Source: Microbacterium sp. Leaf159 (GTDB lineage Bacteria; Actinomycetota; Actinomycetes; Actinomycetales; Microbacteriaceae). From it: a stretch of 64,000 bases of DNA. Of this stretch, positions 36,995 through 47,500 are shown piece after piece. The notes under the pieces were generated by a model, which saw only the letters and a list, made by a program, of their open reading frames with translations, searched no databases and was not told the DNA's origin. Numbering within the stretch: position 1 is the stretch's first letter; each line of letters starts with the position of its first letter. The stretch covers positions 2,405,250-2,469,249 of the forward strand of contig NZ_LMOU01000001.1 of the NCBI RefSeq assembly GCF_001423615.1, given 5' to 3'. Made by a program: the position numbers and the translations under genes.

Positions 36995-38734
36995 CTAGAT
37001 CGCGGCGAGCTCGTCAGCGATGCGATGCAGTTGCGGTGCAGGCATGCCGATCACCGCCGCCAGGTCGTAGAGAGTCGTGCCGCCGAGCATCCCGAGGATC
37101 TCGCTCTGCACGAGCATCGGGGCGTACCGCGTCACGACCTCCCGCGACACGGGGTGGGCGAGCAGCTCGGGCACCGAGGTCGAGACGCCGAACGCGCCGC
37201 TGGCGAAGTCCCCTCTCGGAGGCATGGGAAGCGCCGCCGCCTCGGCACGGTCGCTCTGCTCGCGAACGAGCAGGTGCTCCGCTCCCGGTTCGTCGTCGAT
37301 GGGGATGCCGAGGCGCACGAACTGGCTCTCGGGTGCATCGTTCTCGCGCAGCAGACGGGCGAGCATCCGCAGCATCCGCAGTTCCTGCTCGGCATCGTCG
37401 AGCGGATGCTCCTGCGCAGGGTCCTCCTGGAGGTCGAACAGCAGTGTGCCGTACGTGAAGGGGTTGATCTGCGCGCGGCCGGCGAGCCGGAGCGGCCGGA
37501 TCCCCTTCATGAAGGGGAACGGCTCAGCGAGCTCCGCCCCCGCGAACTCCGCAGGCGCGAACCGGCCGCGCATGTGGGTCGGCATGAGTGTGTACTCCTC
37601 CAGCGGCGCGTTCTCGGGGGTCGCGCACGCCCGCATGTAGACGTATCGTCCGTCGGTGACGTTGACGTGACCGCCGTGGATGCCGAACAGAGCGCCCTCG
37701 CGCGACACCTCGGCGATCGGGGTGCCGAGCATGTCGTCGGTCGGTGCGACGCCGAAGAAGTCGAGCAGGGTCGGAGCGATGTCGATCGTCTGGACGAGGC
37801 CGGAATCGCGCTCCCCGGCCACGCCGGTGCGCGGATCCCAGATGAAGGCGGGCAGGTGCACGAGCTCGTTGAACCACGGCTGCACGCTCTTGGCCCACCA
37901 CCCGTGCTCGCCCAGAAGGAAGCCGTGGTCGGTGTTCACGATGAGGAGTGTGTCGTCCCACATGTCGTGTTCGTCCATGGCATCCAGCACGCGACCGAGC
38001 GAGCGATCGCACATGCTCACCAGCGCCTTGTACTCGAATCGGGCATGCTCGACCTGATCGGCGGGCTCGGTGACCTTGGCGTACGACGGCCAGTCGAACT
38101 CGGGCCCGTCATAGTCATGGGGGTAGAGCTTCTTGTACTCGTCATAGCTGAAGAACGGCTCGTGGGGGTCGAAGCACTCGATCTGCACGAACCACCGATC
38201 GGCGTCGGCGTTCGTCTGCAGGAACTCGATTCCGGCGTCGAACGTCAGGGTCTGCGGGTGGTCGGCTTCGCGACGGAGGTATCCGCGGTTGATCGCGTCC
38301 TGTCGGTGCAGCCTGTTCTTGAAGCCCTCCACCGCGGCGCCGCCCGTCGGCACCTGCGCCTTCCACGGGTCACCCTCCTGCCCACGGAAGAACTCCCACG
38401 TCGTGTACCGGGGATGGTAGGTCGCCCCACCGTCCTCCCAGTAGTGCGGGTGATCGCTGGCGAGGTGGGTGTGGACGCCGTGCTGTCCGAGCATCTCGGG
38501 CATCGAGTCGTCGAACGGCTCCAGCGGTCCCCAGCTCCGGTGCAGGAAGTTGTAGCGGCCGGTGTGCAGTTCGCGGCGGGCGGGCATGCACGGCATGGAG
38601 CCGGCATAGAAGTTGTCGAATGTGACGGTTCGCTCTGCGAGCCGCCGGAAGTTCGGCGCGTCGATCTCGTCCGAACCATACGGCGGCAGCATGTGCCGGT
38701 TGAGGCTGTCGAACATCACCATGATCGCTCGCAT
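36995..38734 (-). CDS. Type I sulfatase (formylglycine-dependent)
   Basis: 579 residues of the alkaline-phosphatase-like sulfatase fold. The sulfatase signature is PCMPARRELHTGR with C49-x-P51-x-R53, the site changed to formylglycine. Metal ligands include the early VMFDSLNR segment and NTDHGFLLGEHGWW. ATG 38734 has AAGGAG eight bases upstream; a longer reading frame upstream is discarded because it would cover the regulator promoter. No signal peptide is seen, so it acts in the cytoplasm, in line with a cytoplasmic FGE and a transporter (39716) bringing the sulfate ester in. The first active-site position has DS rather than the usual DD. Substrate unknown. Confidence 0.9.
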   Translation of the reverse strand: MRAIMVMFDSLNRHMLPPYGSDEIDAPNFRRLAERTVTFDNFYAGSMPCMPARRELHTGRYNFLHRSWGPLEPFDDSMPEMLGQHGVHTHLASDHPHYWEDGGATYHPRYTTWEFFRGQEGDPWKAQVPTGGAAVEGFKNRLHRQDAINRGYLRREADHPQTLTFDAGIEFLQTNADADRWFVQIECFDPHEPFFSYDEYKKLYPHDYDGPEFDWPSYAKVTEPADQVEHARFEYKALVSMCDRSLGRVLDAMDEHDMWDDTLLIVNTDHGFLLGEHGWWAKSVQPWFNELVHLPAFIWDPRTGVAGERDSGLVQTIDIAPTLLDFFGVAPTDDMLGTPIAEVSREGALFGIHGGHVNVTDGRYVYMRACATPENAPLEEYTLMPTHMRGRFAPAEFAGAELAEPFPFMKGIRPLRLAGRAQINPFTYGTLLFDLQEDPAQEHPLDDAEQELRMLRMLARLLRENDAPESQFVRLGIPIDDEPGAEHLLVREQSDRAEAAALPMPPRGDFASGAFGVSTSVPELLAHPVSREVVTRYAPMLVQSEILGMLGGTTLYDLAAVIGMPAPQLHRIADELAAI

Positions 38735-38772
38735 CGTCGCGTCTCCTTCTCGTCGCGGCCCCTCATCGAAAC

Positions 38773-38794
38773 CATGACACTTGTAGAATAGATT
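38773..38794 (-). promoter_or_regulatory. CACTTGT site in the sulfatase promoter region
   Basis: ATGACACTTGTAGAAT lies just upstream of the sulfatase start. Related sites with the CACTTGT core occur before the PadR gene (38857-38868) and before the MFS gene (39652-39667). Likely PadR-type operator half-sites. Confidence 0.5.
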
Positions 38795-38823
38795 TGTGGC
38801 CACTCTCCCATGAGCCGGGGATG

Positions 38824-38871
38824 CTGTCAACGCCGCCTCGCGTTGACAGGTCATAGCACTTGTGTCATTCT
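38824..38871 (+). promoter_or_regulatory. Promoter and operator of the PadR gene
   Basis: CTGTCAACGC (38824-38833) pairs with GCGTTGACAG (38840-38849). The right arm carries a consensus -35 TTGACA (38843-38848), and a CATTCT -10 sits at 38866-38871, spaced 17 bases. The CACTTGTGT operator-like word lies between them. The left arm reads TTGACA on the minus strand and may serve the divergent sulfatase operon. Confidence 0.6.
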
Positions 38872-38906
38872 TCGAGGGTTTCCCCACCCTCGGCCGGACC
38901 GGATCA

Positions 38907-39500
38907 ATGAAGCTAGAGCACCTCCTCCTCGGACTCCTCGGCGAGCTGCCCCGCACCGGCTACGAGATCAAGAAGTTCCTCGACACGCATGGGCGCTTCC
39001 TCCGGTCGAACACCACGATGAGTCAGGTCTACCGGTCACTCAGCTCGATGACGGACCGCGGCTGGGTGGCATACGCGATCGACGAGCGCCCCGGAGCGCA
39101 GAACGCCAAGATCTATCGCGTCACCCCCGAGGGCATGACGGTGTTCCGCGACTGGCTCGAAGGCCCTTACTCTCCGCCGAGTCGATTCCAGGACCCGGAG
39201 TTCGCGGCACGCCTGGGCTTCGCCGGCTACCTGACCGCCGAGAAGCTGATCGCACTCGTCGAGACCGAACTCGATGCCCGCCGCGAGCAGGTGGCGAAGT
39301 ACCGGTTCCGCGATCGTTCGATCGCCGACGGCACGACCATCGAGTTCGACCGCGCACTGGCCGCCGCCGTGGGTGAGCGCCTGCACCTGAACGGCACGCA
39401 GCAGATCGACCTGCACATCGCCCAGCTCGAGGAGCTCCGTCGAGAGCTCCTCGATGGCACGCTGCCGACGCCGTCGACGCCGTCGACCACCACGCGCTGA
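38907..39500 (+). CDS. PadR-family transcriptional regulator
   Basis: 197 residues. The PadR winged helix occupies residues 1-85 (KLEHLLLGLLGELPRTGYEIKKFL; SQVYRSLSSMTDRGWV; KIYRVTPEG), followed by a C-terminal dimerisation region with long helices, as in the PadR-s2/vir_act-like subgroup. ATG 38907 is preferred to an upstream in-frame ATG at 38862 that would overlap the -10 box. It lies between the divergent sulfatase operon and the co-directional MFS gene, and the same CACTTGT motif appears before all three, so it probably represses the whole cassette and itself. Confidence 0.9.
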   Translation: MKLEHLLLGLLGELPRTGYEIKKFLDTHGRFLRSNTTMSQVYRSLSSMTDRGWVAYAIDERPGAQNAKIYRVTPEGMTVFRDWLEGPYSPPSRFQDPEFAARLGFAGYLTAEKLIALVETELDARREQVAKYRFRDRSIADGTTIEFDRALAAAVGERLHLNGTQQIDLHIAQLEELRRELLDGTLPTPSTPSTTTR

Positions 39501-39615
39501 CCCTCCTCCCCACCCGGTCGCCGACTCTCGGCGGCATCGTGGCATCCGCGCATCCCCGCAGCCCGCTCGAGGCCGCACCGATCACCGTGGTGCGCTCTTC
39601 GATGATCTCGGACTG

Positions 39616-39667
39616 TTGACATCAAGCATTCCACTAGTGGAGTATGTGTCCATTCCACTTGTGTAAT
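39616..39667 (+). promoter_or_regulatory. Promoter and double operator of the MFS gene
   Basis: A consensus -35 TTGACA is at 39616-39621. The perfect palindrome TCCACTAGTGGA is at 39630-39641 and the imperfect ATTCCACTTGTGTAAT at 39652-39667. Both match the words found before the PadR and sulfatase genes. Confidence 0.65.
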
Positions 39668-39715
39668 GACTTGACGCACACGCAGTCGACCATTTCAATG
39701 ACGAAAGGGACTCAC

Positions 39716-41047
39716 ATGAACACGGCCACCACGGTGTCGGCGGACCCGACCGCCTCGCCCCGACCGACGAAGGTCACGGGGCGCTGGCGCAACCTCTCGA
39801 CTCTGATCGGGGTCACCGTCGTCGAGAGCGGTGAGGGCAGTCTCACGACGACGCTCTTCCCCGCCATCGCGAAGTCGCTCGGTCTCGGCAACACCGAACT
39901 CGGGCTGCTCTCGACCCTGGGCCGCCTCGTCGGGGTCCCGTTCGGACCGTTCTGGGTCTGGTATGCGAACCGCACCACCCGGCGCCAGGCGATCTTCGTC
40001 AGCACCCTGGTGAGCGGTGCGCTCGCGATCGCCTCCGGCTTCGCGGAGAACTTCCTGCTGCTGCTCGTGCTGCAGACCCTGCAGGCCGGCGCCGTGATCG
40101 GCCTCACACCGATCACCAACGCGGTGATCGCCGACTCTTTCGACGACCGCTCCCGGGGGCGCGCGGTCGGCATGCTCTACGGCATCTCCGCCATCCTGAG
40201 CTCGTTCATCGGCCCCGTCATCGGTCTGCTGTCGCTCTGGGATTCCGGGTGGCGCTGGGGATTCTGGGGCGTGGGTGCACTGCTCATCCTCACCGGATTC
40301 CTGGTTCTCGCCCTCTTCAAGGAGCCGGAGGTCGGAGCATCCGACTACGGTTCCCAGGCGAACAGGATCGAGTATGCGCGGCCGCGCCTGAAGGACTCGA
40401 TCGCACTCATGAAGATCCCGACGTTCAGCGTGATGATGGGATCGCGTCTGCTCTCCGGTCACCTGCTGATCGCCGTGTTCGGTGTGCAGTTCCTCGTGAC
40501 CGAGCGCGGGTTCGACATCGCGGTCGCGGCCATCGTCGCGCTGCCGTTCGGCATCGGATACTTCCTCGGAACGGTCGGCGGCGGGTTCATCGTCTCGGCG
40601 CTCGATCGTCGCGGCGGACCCAACTCGCGCGTCGCCTTCCTGCAGGCTGCCCAGGTGCTGTTCGCCGTGGTCGCGTTCTTCGCCACGCAGTTCGATGTCG
40701 CCTCGATCGCTTTCTATGCGGCGTTCTGGGGACTCATGGGGCTCACGCAGGGGCTCAACCCGGGAGTCAACCGCCCCATCCTGATGTCGGTCATGCCGCC
40801 GGAGCTCCGTGCGCAGGGCTTCGTCATCTACCTGACGATCTTCGAGGTGATCGGGTGGGCGGCGTTCACTTTCGTCGCCGGCGTGCTCGCCGACGCGTTC
40901 AGCCTGCAGGCGGTGTTCCTGTGGATCCTGGTCGTGCTGATGCTGGTGAACGCGGCCTTCCTGGGGCTGCTCTACCGCTTCTACCCGCGCGACCGCCAGC
41001 GCATCGACGACCTGATCGCGAACCGCCTGGCCGCCGAGGCATCGTGA
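39716..41047 (+). CDS. MFS transporter of the sulfatase cassette
   Basis: 443 residues with about twelve helices; marks include VTVVESGEGSLTTTLFP in helix one and the loop YANRTTRRQAIF after helix two. ATG 39716 is preferred because AAAGGGA lies five bases before it; an ATG at 39698 is possible. The shared operator words and position next to the sulfatase and PadR genes suggest that it imports the sulfated compound (or exports the product). It is followed by a strong hairpin. Confidence 0.88.
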   Translation: MNTATTVSADPTASPRPTKVTGRWRNLSTLIGVTVVESGEGSLTTTLFPAIAKSLGLGNTELGLLSTLGRLVGVPFGPFWVWYANRTTRRQAIFVSTLVSGALAIASGFAENFLLLLVLQTLQAGAVIGLTPITNAVIADSFDDRSRGRAVGMLYGISAILSSFIGPVIGLLSLWDSGWRWGFWGVGALLILTGFLVLALFKEPEVGASDYGSQANRIEYARPRLKDSIALMKIPTFSVMMGSRLLSGHLLIAVFGVQFLVTERGFDIAVAAIVALPFGIGYFLGTVGGGFIVSALDRRGGPNSRVAFLQAAQVLFAVVAFFATQFDVASIAFYAAFWGLMGLTQGLNPGVNRPILMSVMPPELRAQGFVIYLTIFEVIGWAAFTFVAGVLADAFSLQAVFLWILVVLMLVNAAFLGLLYRFYPRDRQRIDDLIANRLAAEAS

Positions 41048-41074
41048 CTCTCGCCGGTTGATCTCGGAGCCTGA

Positions 41075-41109
41075 GCGAAGGGCCGGACCCGGCGGGTCCG
41101 GCCCTTCGC
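41075..41109 (+). terminator. Strong hairpin after the MFS gene
   Basis: Sixteen perfect base pairs (41075-41090 with 41094-41109) around a three-base loop, 28 bases after the MFS stop. There is no T-run, as is common in high-GC actinobacterial terminators. Confidence 0.75.
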
Positions 41110-41207
41110 CGCGCGGGTCTGTCACACTCCCGCGGGTGCTCTCGTCTTAGGAGAAGGACGCGCAGCCGACTCGGATGCGCGACGTACGACTCCTCGAAAG
41201 GCTCCCC

Positions 41208-41570
41208 ATGGACTTCGCCGCAGCTGCCGCCGATCCCGCGTTCCTCGCCATCGTCGGCGGGCACATCCTCGTGCTGTTCCTCGCCGTGCTGCTCACCGCC
41301 TTCCGCCGCTACTCGGTCGGCGGATTCTTCGCCTGGCTCGCGACGATCGCCTCACTGCTGTTCGGCCTGTTCTGGTTCCTCGTGCTCGGCGGCGGGCGCA
41401 AGAACTCGCAGGCCGACGAGTCCGTGCAGTTCGCCCTCGACCCGAACGGCGGACTCTGGATCACGCTGTACATCGTGGGCGCGCTCATCGTCGCCTACGC
41501 CATGACGTGGATCTGCAAGCGCGGACGCGAGAAGGCCCTGGCGGCGAAGGCCGCAACCGTCGACGCCTGA
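41208..41570 (+). CDS. Small membrane protein, unknown function
   Basis: 120 residues from ATG 41208, which has GAAAGG six bases upstream. Three hydrophobic helices (FLAIVGGHILVLFLAVLLTA; FFAWLATIASLLFGLFWFLV; LWITLYIVGALIVAYAMTW) with a basic C-terminus (CKRGREKALAAK). No recognised family. It converges on the large surface-protein gene with two bases between stop codons. Confidence 0.65.
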   Translation: MDFAAAAADPAFLAIVGGHILVLFLAVLLTAFRRYSVGGFFAWLATIASLLFGLFWFLVLGGGRKNSQADESVQFALDPNGGLWITLYIVGALIVAYAMTWICKRGREKALAAKAATVDA

Positions 41571-41572
41571 CT

Positions 41573-44500
41573 TCAGACCGTCGGAGCATCCACCCCTCGA
41601 CGACGTCGAGTGGTCACGAAGGCAGCACCCAGCAGAAGCAGCAGGGTCGCGAGAGCGGCGAGGGCTGCGGCCTGCGACCCGTCGCCACCGGTGCCCGGAA
41701 GGCCGCCGCCCCCTGCGGGCGGATCGACGGGCGGATCGACCGGCGGGATGACGTACACGTTGGTGATCGACGCTGTCTGCACGGTCGGGATCTCGTCACC
41801 GTCGGCGTTCGGCGTTCGGATCTCGACAGTCTGCACGTCGTCTCGACGGGAATCCTCGCCGTACGCTCCCACCGCCCCCTGCTCGGAGACGATGCACTCG
41901 GATCCGAGCGGCAGGTCATCGAGCCGCTGCTGCAGCCCGCCCTCAGACGTCACCGTGACGATGCCGTCGTCCGGGAGCACCAGAGCGACCCCCGCCACGG
42001 TGCACTCGACCCGGAACTCGAAAGCCGCCGGGGCCTGAGCGACGGCGCCCTCGAGCACCTTCTCGACCCCGAGATCACCGTTCAGCAGCGTGACGCCCGC
42101 CTGCACCGGCGCCACGGAGTACTCGCGCCCCCCGGCATCCGTGCCGACGGCGCCCATCTGGTTCCAGGCGACGCCGCCCGCGTCGGGCACCGTGATCGGG
42201 GCCAGATCCGGGTATGCCGCCGACTCCGGCTCGTTCCGGGTCTCGTAGTGCAAAGCGAGGCGCTCGCCCGGGGCGAAGGACCCGGCGGCAGTGCCGCGGA
42301 AGTCGATGGTGACTCGCATGCCCGTCACGTCCTCCCACGCCCCCGCATAGGAGAGCACCGGGGTCCACGTCGCCGTGGTGTCGCAGAGGAGATCCCCGAA
42401 CCAGGCCGAGCCCGTGCCTGTTCCCGTGCAGGGAGAGGCGCTGGTCGTGACGTCGAGCGTCAGCGTCGCGCCGGCCGGCAGCGAGTTCGCAGCAAGCGAC
42501 TCCGCGATGAGCACCGGGGCGAAGGTCGTGTTGCGGGGGCTGCCCGTGGCCAGCATCCGGTCACCGAGGCGCGGGAGCGGATCGACGATCGACACCGTCG
42601 GGAATCCGACCGTTCCGCTGTTGAGCACCGACAGCTTCCAATCATCGGTGGCTCCGACCGCGGTGTAGGCGGCGCACGGGGTGCGGGTGTAGCCGTCGGC
42701 GTCGAGCGGGCAGGCCGCCGACGGGTTGTTCAGATTGACCTGACCGTCGACGAGGTCGCCGTCGATCTCACCCTTGACGTACTTCGTCGCCGACAGCGAT
42801 CCGCCCGGCTGAGGCTGCACGTAGTTCGTCGTGCCGCACTGGTCGTCATCGAGCCCCGCGACAGTGCCCTCACCGTTGCCCGACGTGTTGGTGCAGGCAT
42901 CGAGCGTCTCGTCGGTGGTCACGACGAACGTGTTCGTGGTGAAGTCCTCGAGGCTGAGACCCGGCAGAAGCGAGAGGTTCATGGTGATCGTGAAGACCTC
43001 ACCCGGCGACATCCGGTCGCCACCCTCCGGCCACGCGAAGGTGATGACCTTGCCCGTGTCGTCGGCGGTCGCGGTGACGTCGGTCGACAGCGTGCCGCCG
43101 TCGGAGGTCACATAGGTCGGGGTCGAGAAGTCCCACTCCAGGAACTCGGGCAGCGTGTCGACGAGATCGTCGACCGTCAGGAATCCGGTGCCGGTGTTGG
43201 TGAACGTGAGCGTCCACGGCAGGCTGCTGCCGATGCCTACGACGTGGCTCGTGCCCGGTTGCGTCTTCACGACATCCATCCGGTGGGTTCCCGGTTCGAG
43301 TGCGAGGGTGGCATCCGCCTCCTCGTCGACGGCGGCATACAGACCGTCGAGACGCTCGCTCACGACCGACGCGGTGTTCGGCACCTCGGCAGGAAGCGCG
43401 AGAGCCGTGCCGTCACGCTGCGTCTCGAGCACGAGCACGTCGAACGCCAGCTGCGCCGTCCAGTCGGCGGGCGGAGCGTCGTTCGAGAAGATCGCACCGG
43501 ATGCGTTGCGGAAGGTCGCGCGAACGCCGACGACATCGGCGGCGGCCACCGCCGGGAGCACTGCCGTCGCGTCGTAAGTGCCCTCGATCCAGGTGGATCC
43601 GACCAGGGCGTCGATGCGCACCTGATCGGCGCCGGCGGGCAGCGCGACCGCGACGTTCGGAGCATCGGCCAGCCGGACCGTGTTCCAGAAGTCGGCATCC
43701 TGATCGGTGATCGTGACCTGCTGCGAAGACGCGGTCGACTCCCCGTCGGTGGCGTCGAGCGTCACCCTGACCGGCGTCTCCAGCTCGCTCTCGATGAGCG
43801 AGTCAGGGGCGATCGTCTTGGCGAGCGTCACGTCGAGCAGCGCACTGATCAGCTGCACGCTCGCGCCATCGGTGTCGCCGGGCACCGACGCCGGCCCCGA
43901 GGGCTCGAGCACCGGGTCGTACGACTGCCCGATCACGGTGTTGTCGACCTGGCCGGGCTGCACGAGTTCCTCGGCATCCGTTCGCTCGTACTGGCGCACC
44001 TGGGTCGTCACGTCGAGCCGCAGTGTCGCTCCCGCTTCGATGCTGCCTCCGTCTGTCGCAGGATCCGTGCCCTGGTAGACGACGCTGATGCCGACGACGC
44101 TCGTCAGATCGGCCGCGGCGAGCGCTTCGGCCGCCGTGATCGAGAGCGTGCGAGTCGAGAGCGTGCCGTCATCGGCGCGGTCCCACAGGGTCACGATCGA
44201 GGCCTCGCGGTCGACCTGATCGGCGGGCAGAGTGAACGCCAGCGCCTGCACGGTCAGCTGCTCGTAGGGGTTGGTGATCGGGTCGTACTCGGCGTCCGCG
44301 AACGGGTCGGAGTCCCAGGCGTCGGCGGCTGTGAGGCACTCGGCCGTCGCGCCCGGTTCGCAGGTGAGCGGATCCGTCACACGCAGGTACGAGGCGCGCG
44401 CCGTGCTGTCGTTGCGCGCGTCGAGACGGAAGACGACGTTCGGGTAGCTCTCGGGCGCGACGTCGGCCGACTCGGGAATCGTCACCGTCGTCGGCGTCGC

Positions 44501-47500
44501 GGTCTTCGTCACGGACACGAGCGGAGGCTGATCGATCAGCGCGATGTTGTCGCTGTCGGAGTCGCTGCCAGTGTCGGTGGCCGTGGTCCAGTCGCCGCGA
44601 ACCGTGTTCACGACGCTTCCGTCGGTCGAGTCGTTGAAGCTCTGGTCGGCCGTGACCCACTGCTCGTCGAGTCCCGTGGCATCCCGCACCACGTTGCGGA
44701 GCTCCCACGTGAGGAACGTCGGTCGGTATTGGCCCACCGCCGACGTCGCGAGGCCGGAACCCGGTTCCGGACGCGTGGGATCGGTGCTCGCCGCGCGGGC
44801 CGCATCATCCGGCACGTAGACGATGCGGACGCCCGTCGTACCGGCGGTCTGCTCGGGCGTCAGCGTGTACCCGACGAAGCCGTCAGCACCCATCCACGTG
44901 CCACCGGGTGCCGGGATCACCACCCATGCTCCGTCGACGAAGAGAGACACCTCGGTGATGTCGTCCCAGGCGAGCAGCGGATCCTGGGCCAGGGAGATCG
45001 GGTCGACGCTCAGGAGGTCGAAAGCCTGGAAGACGGTGGATGCCGCAGGCGCCGGATCTGCTCCTGGCGCGGTCGACGGATCGCTGATCGTGAGCGATTC
45101 GACGCCGCGGGTGCCTGTGCGCCATTCATTCCTGGTCGACACGATCTGCCCCGACTGCGAGTCGACGAAGTCGACATCCGTCGTCTTGTCCCCGGTCTCG
45201 ACCCAGCGCTTGTTCACGTCGACGCCGGGGCCGATCCCGGTCGCGGGGGTCTCGACGCCGATGGTGTCCTGTGCATCGACGAGGTCGCTGTCGATGCCGT
45301 CGGGCAGTCCGGTGACATCGGCATGGCTCTGGGCCGTCGCCACGTTCTCGTAGATCGTGGGCTCCTGCGCCGACTGCTCGTCTTCAGGCTCGTCGCGCGG
45401 ATCTGTCGGTCCGCTGCCGTCTCGGAGGTCGGAGCGCGCGTCGAACACGACGTTCGGCTCGACGCTGAAGCCCTTGGGGAATCCGTCGGGGTTGTCGAAC
45501 GTGAAGCGGATGCCGGTGACATCGGACGACGTGTCGGGCGGAGTGAGCGCTGCGCTGAACTCGGCGCGGCTCATCTGGAAGGTCTCGGCCGTGTCCCCGG
45601 TCGCCTGCACGGCGAGAGTCGCCCAGCTGCCGTCCGGGCGCTGGTACTCGACCGTCAGGGTCGTGTTCGGCGGGATCTGGGTCGGCGCGATCGCCGCGAT
45701 GTCGAACGCGTTCCAGAAGTCGTCCGGCTGATCCTCGCGCCAGCTGTCCTCGACGACGATCTCCGTGGGGAACACCTGCGCCGCGCCCGTGCCCGTCGTC
45801 GCGGTCAGACCGGCGACGACACTGTTGCCGGGCTCGACGGCCCCACCGGGAGTGATGTTCTTCTCGAGATTGATCGCGATCTCGGGGTAGTAGACGGTGA
45901 TGTCGGCTGAGGCGTCATCCTCGGCGGTGCCGACGTCGTTCGTCGCCGAGACATCGATCGTGTTGGTACGGGAGGCGACTGGCGCCTCCTCGCTGACGAG
46001 CGCCAGGGTGGGCAGCACGGTCGTGTCGATCTCGGCATCCGCACCGGCGGGGATGTCTCCGGTGAACTCGATCACGAATCCGGTGACGACTCCGGCAGGA
46101 GGAACGGGGGTCGCTCCGTCCGCGAATGGCACCGGCGCTGTCGCGGCACCGTCGATGTACCAGGTGATCGTGGCTCCGGTGGCGCCGTCGGGGTACTGGA
46201 TGCCGGAGGGGAACCCGCCGAAGACCATGTCGGCGTCGAAGAAGTCGAGGTCGGAGATCGTCAGACTCTGCACGGGTCCGTTCGACGTGTTCTCGGCGCC
46301 GAGGACTGCCGTGGCTTCCCCGCCTGCCGCGAGCTCGGCCGGAGTGATCGACTTCGATGCCGCGACGGCCACCGTCAGAGGAGTGATCTGGAACGGCGCG
46401 GTCGCGTCGTCGCTGACCGGCTCCTGCCCTGGCGCCTCGATAGTTCCGGTGATGCTGTTGGTGACGCTCGCCCCGGTCGCGAGCGTCGCGTCGGTGTTGC
46501 GATCGGTCGCCCGCTGCTCGACGGTGAACGCGGAGGAGGCCGCGGCATCCCCGGCGATGGCTCCGCCCGCGTACGTCAAGCGGATGCCGCCCACGTCGTC
46601 CGGTTCGACACCGTCGGGAAGAGCCGGTGTCGCGCCGGGAGTGCCCGGTTGCCAGCTCCACGTGCCGGTTCCCTCGTCGAAGGTGTAGACGTCGACCTGC
46701 ACGGTGGTCGCGTCAGGAGGCAGCGTCGACGCGGTGAAGCCCTGGAAGTCGACGATGCGGAACGGGTTGTCGGCGCTCAGTTCGGTCGCGCCGTCGGCGG
46801 CTCCGCTCGGCTCCTGCACGACCAGGGAGTCACCGCTGACGTTCGACTGGTTCTGCGCTCCGATGGTGATCGTCGACGTGTCACCGGCGTCGAACTGCTG
46901 CGAGGCCGGGGTCCAACTCTTGCTCGCCGCGACGCCGATCACCGTGTCGATCGTGACGACGGCATCCGCGGTGTCCTGGATCGTCGCCGGAACGTCTCCC
47001 GGACCGTTGTCCCAGTCGGCGGTCGCCGTGTTCGTGACGGTGTCGCCGTTGTACTCCCAATCCGCCGGCAGATCCAGCGGCGCGCGCAGCACCACACTCA
47101 GCTTCAGCGTGCCGCCGGCTTCGAGCCCGATCCCCCCGTCGACCGGCTGCTGGAATGCGACGGTGACCGTGCAGTCGGCACTGACCTCGACCGGCACTCC
47201 ACCCTCTTCGACGCATCCCTCGGTGGTCCGCGTCAGCGGCAGACCCGCGGGGCTGACCGAGGTGCCGACGAACTCGAACCCGGCGAACTCGGCGGGGAGC
47301 GTGTCGGTCATCACGACGTTGACGCAGTCGACGTCGTCGCAGAAGAGGTCGACCGTGTAGGTGAACTCGTCTCCCGGCGCCAGCTGATCCTGCACCTGCA
47401 GGTCATCGACCCGCTTGTCGATACGCAGCGACGACTCGGCGGCATATGCGGCGACCGGCGTGAACCCGGCGAGAACCAGACCGAAGATCGCGATGAGCGC

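Noticed and set aside
36098..38791. 897-codon open frame on the plus strand
   Set aside because: Antisense shadow of the FGE and sulfatase genes, whose catalytic motifs are intact on the minus strand.
41507..45910. 1,467-codon open frame on the plus strand
   Set aside because: Antisense to the giant surface-protein gene; low complexity, no domain, and the minus-strand frame has signal peptide, repeats and LPXTG.
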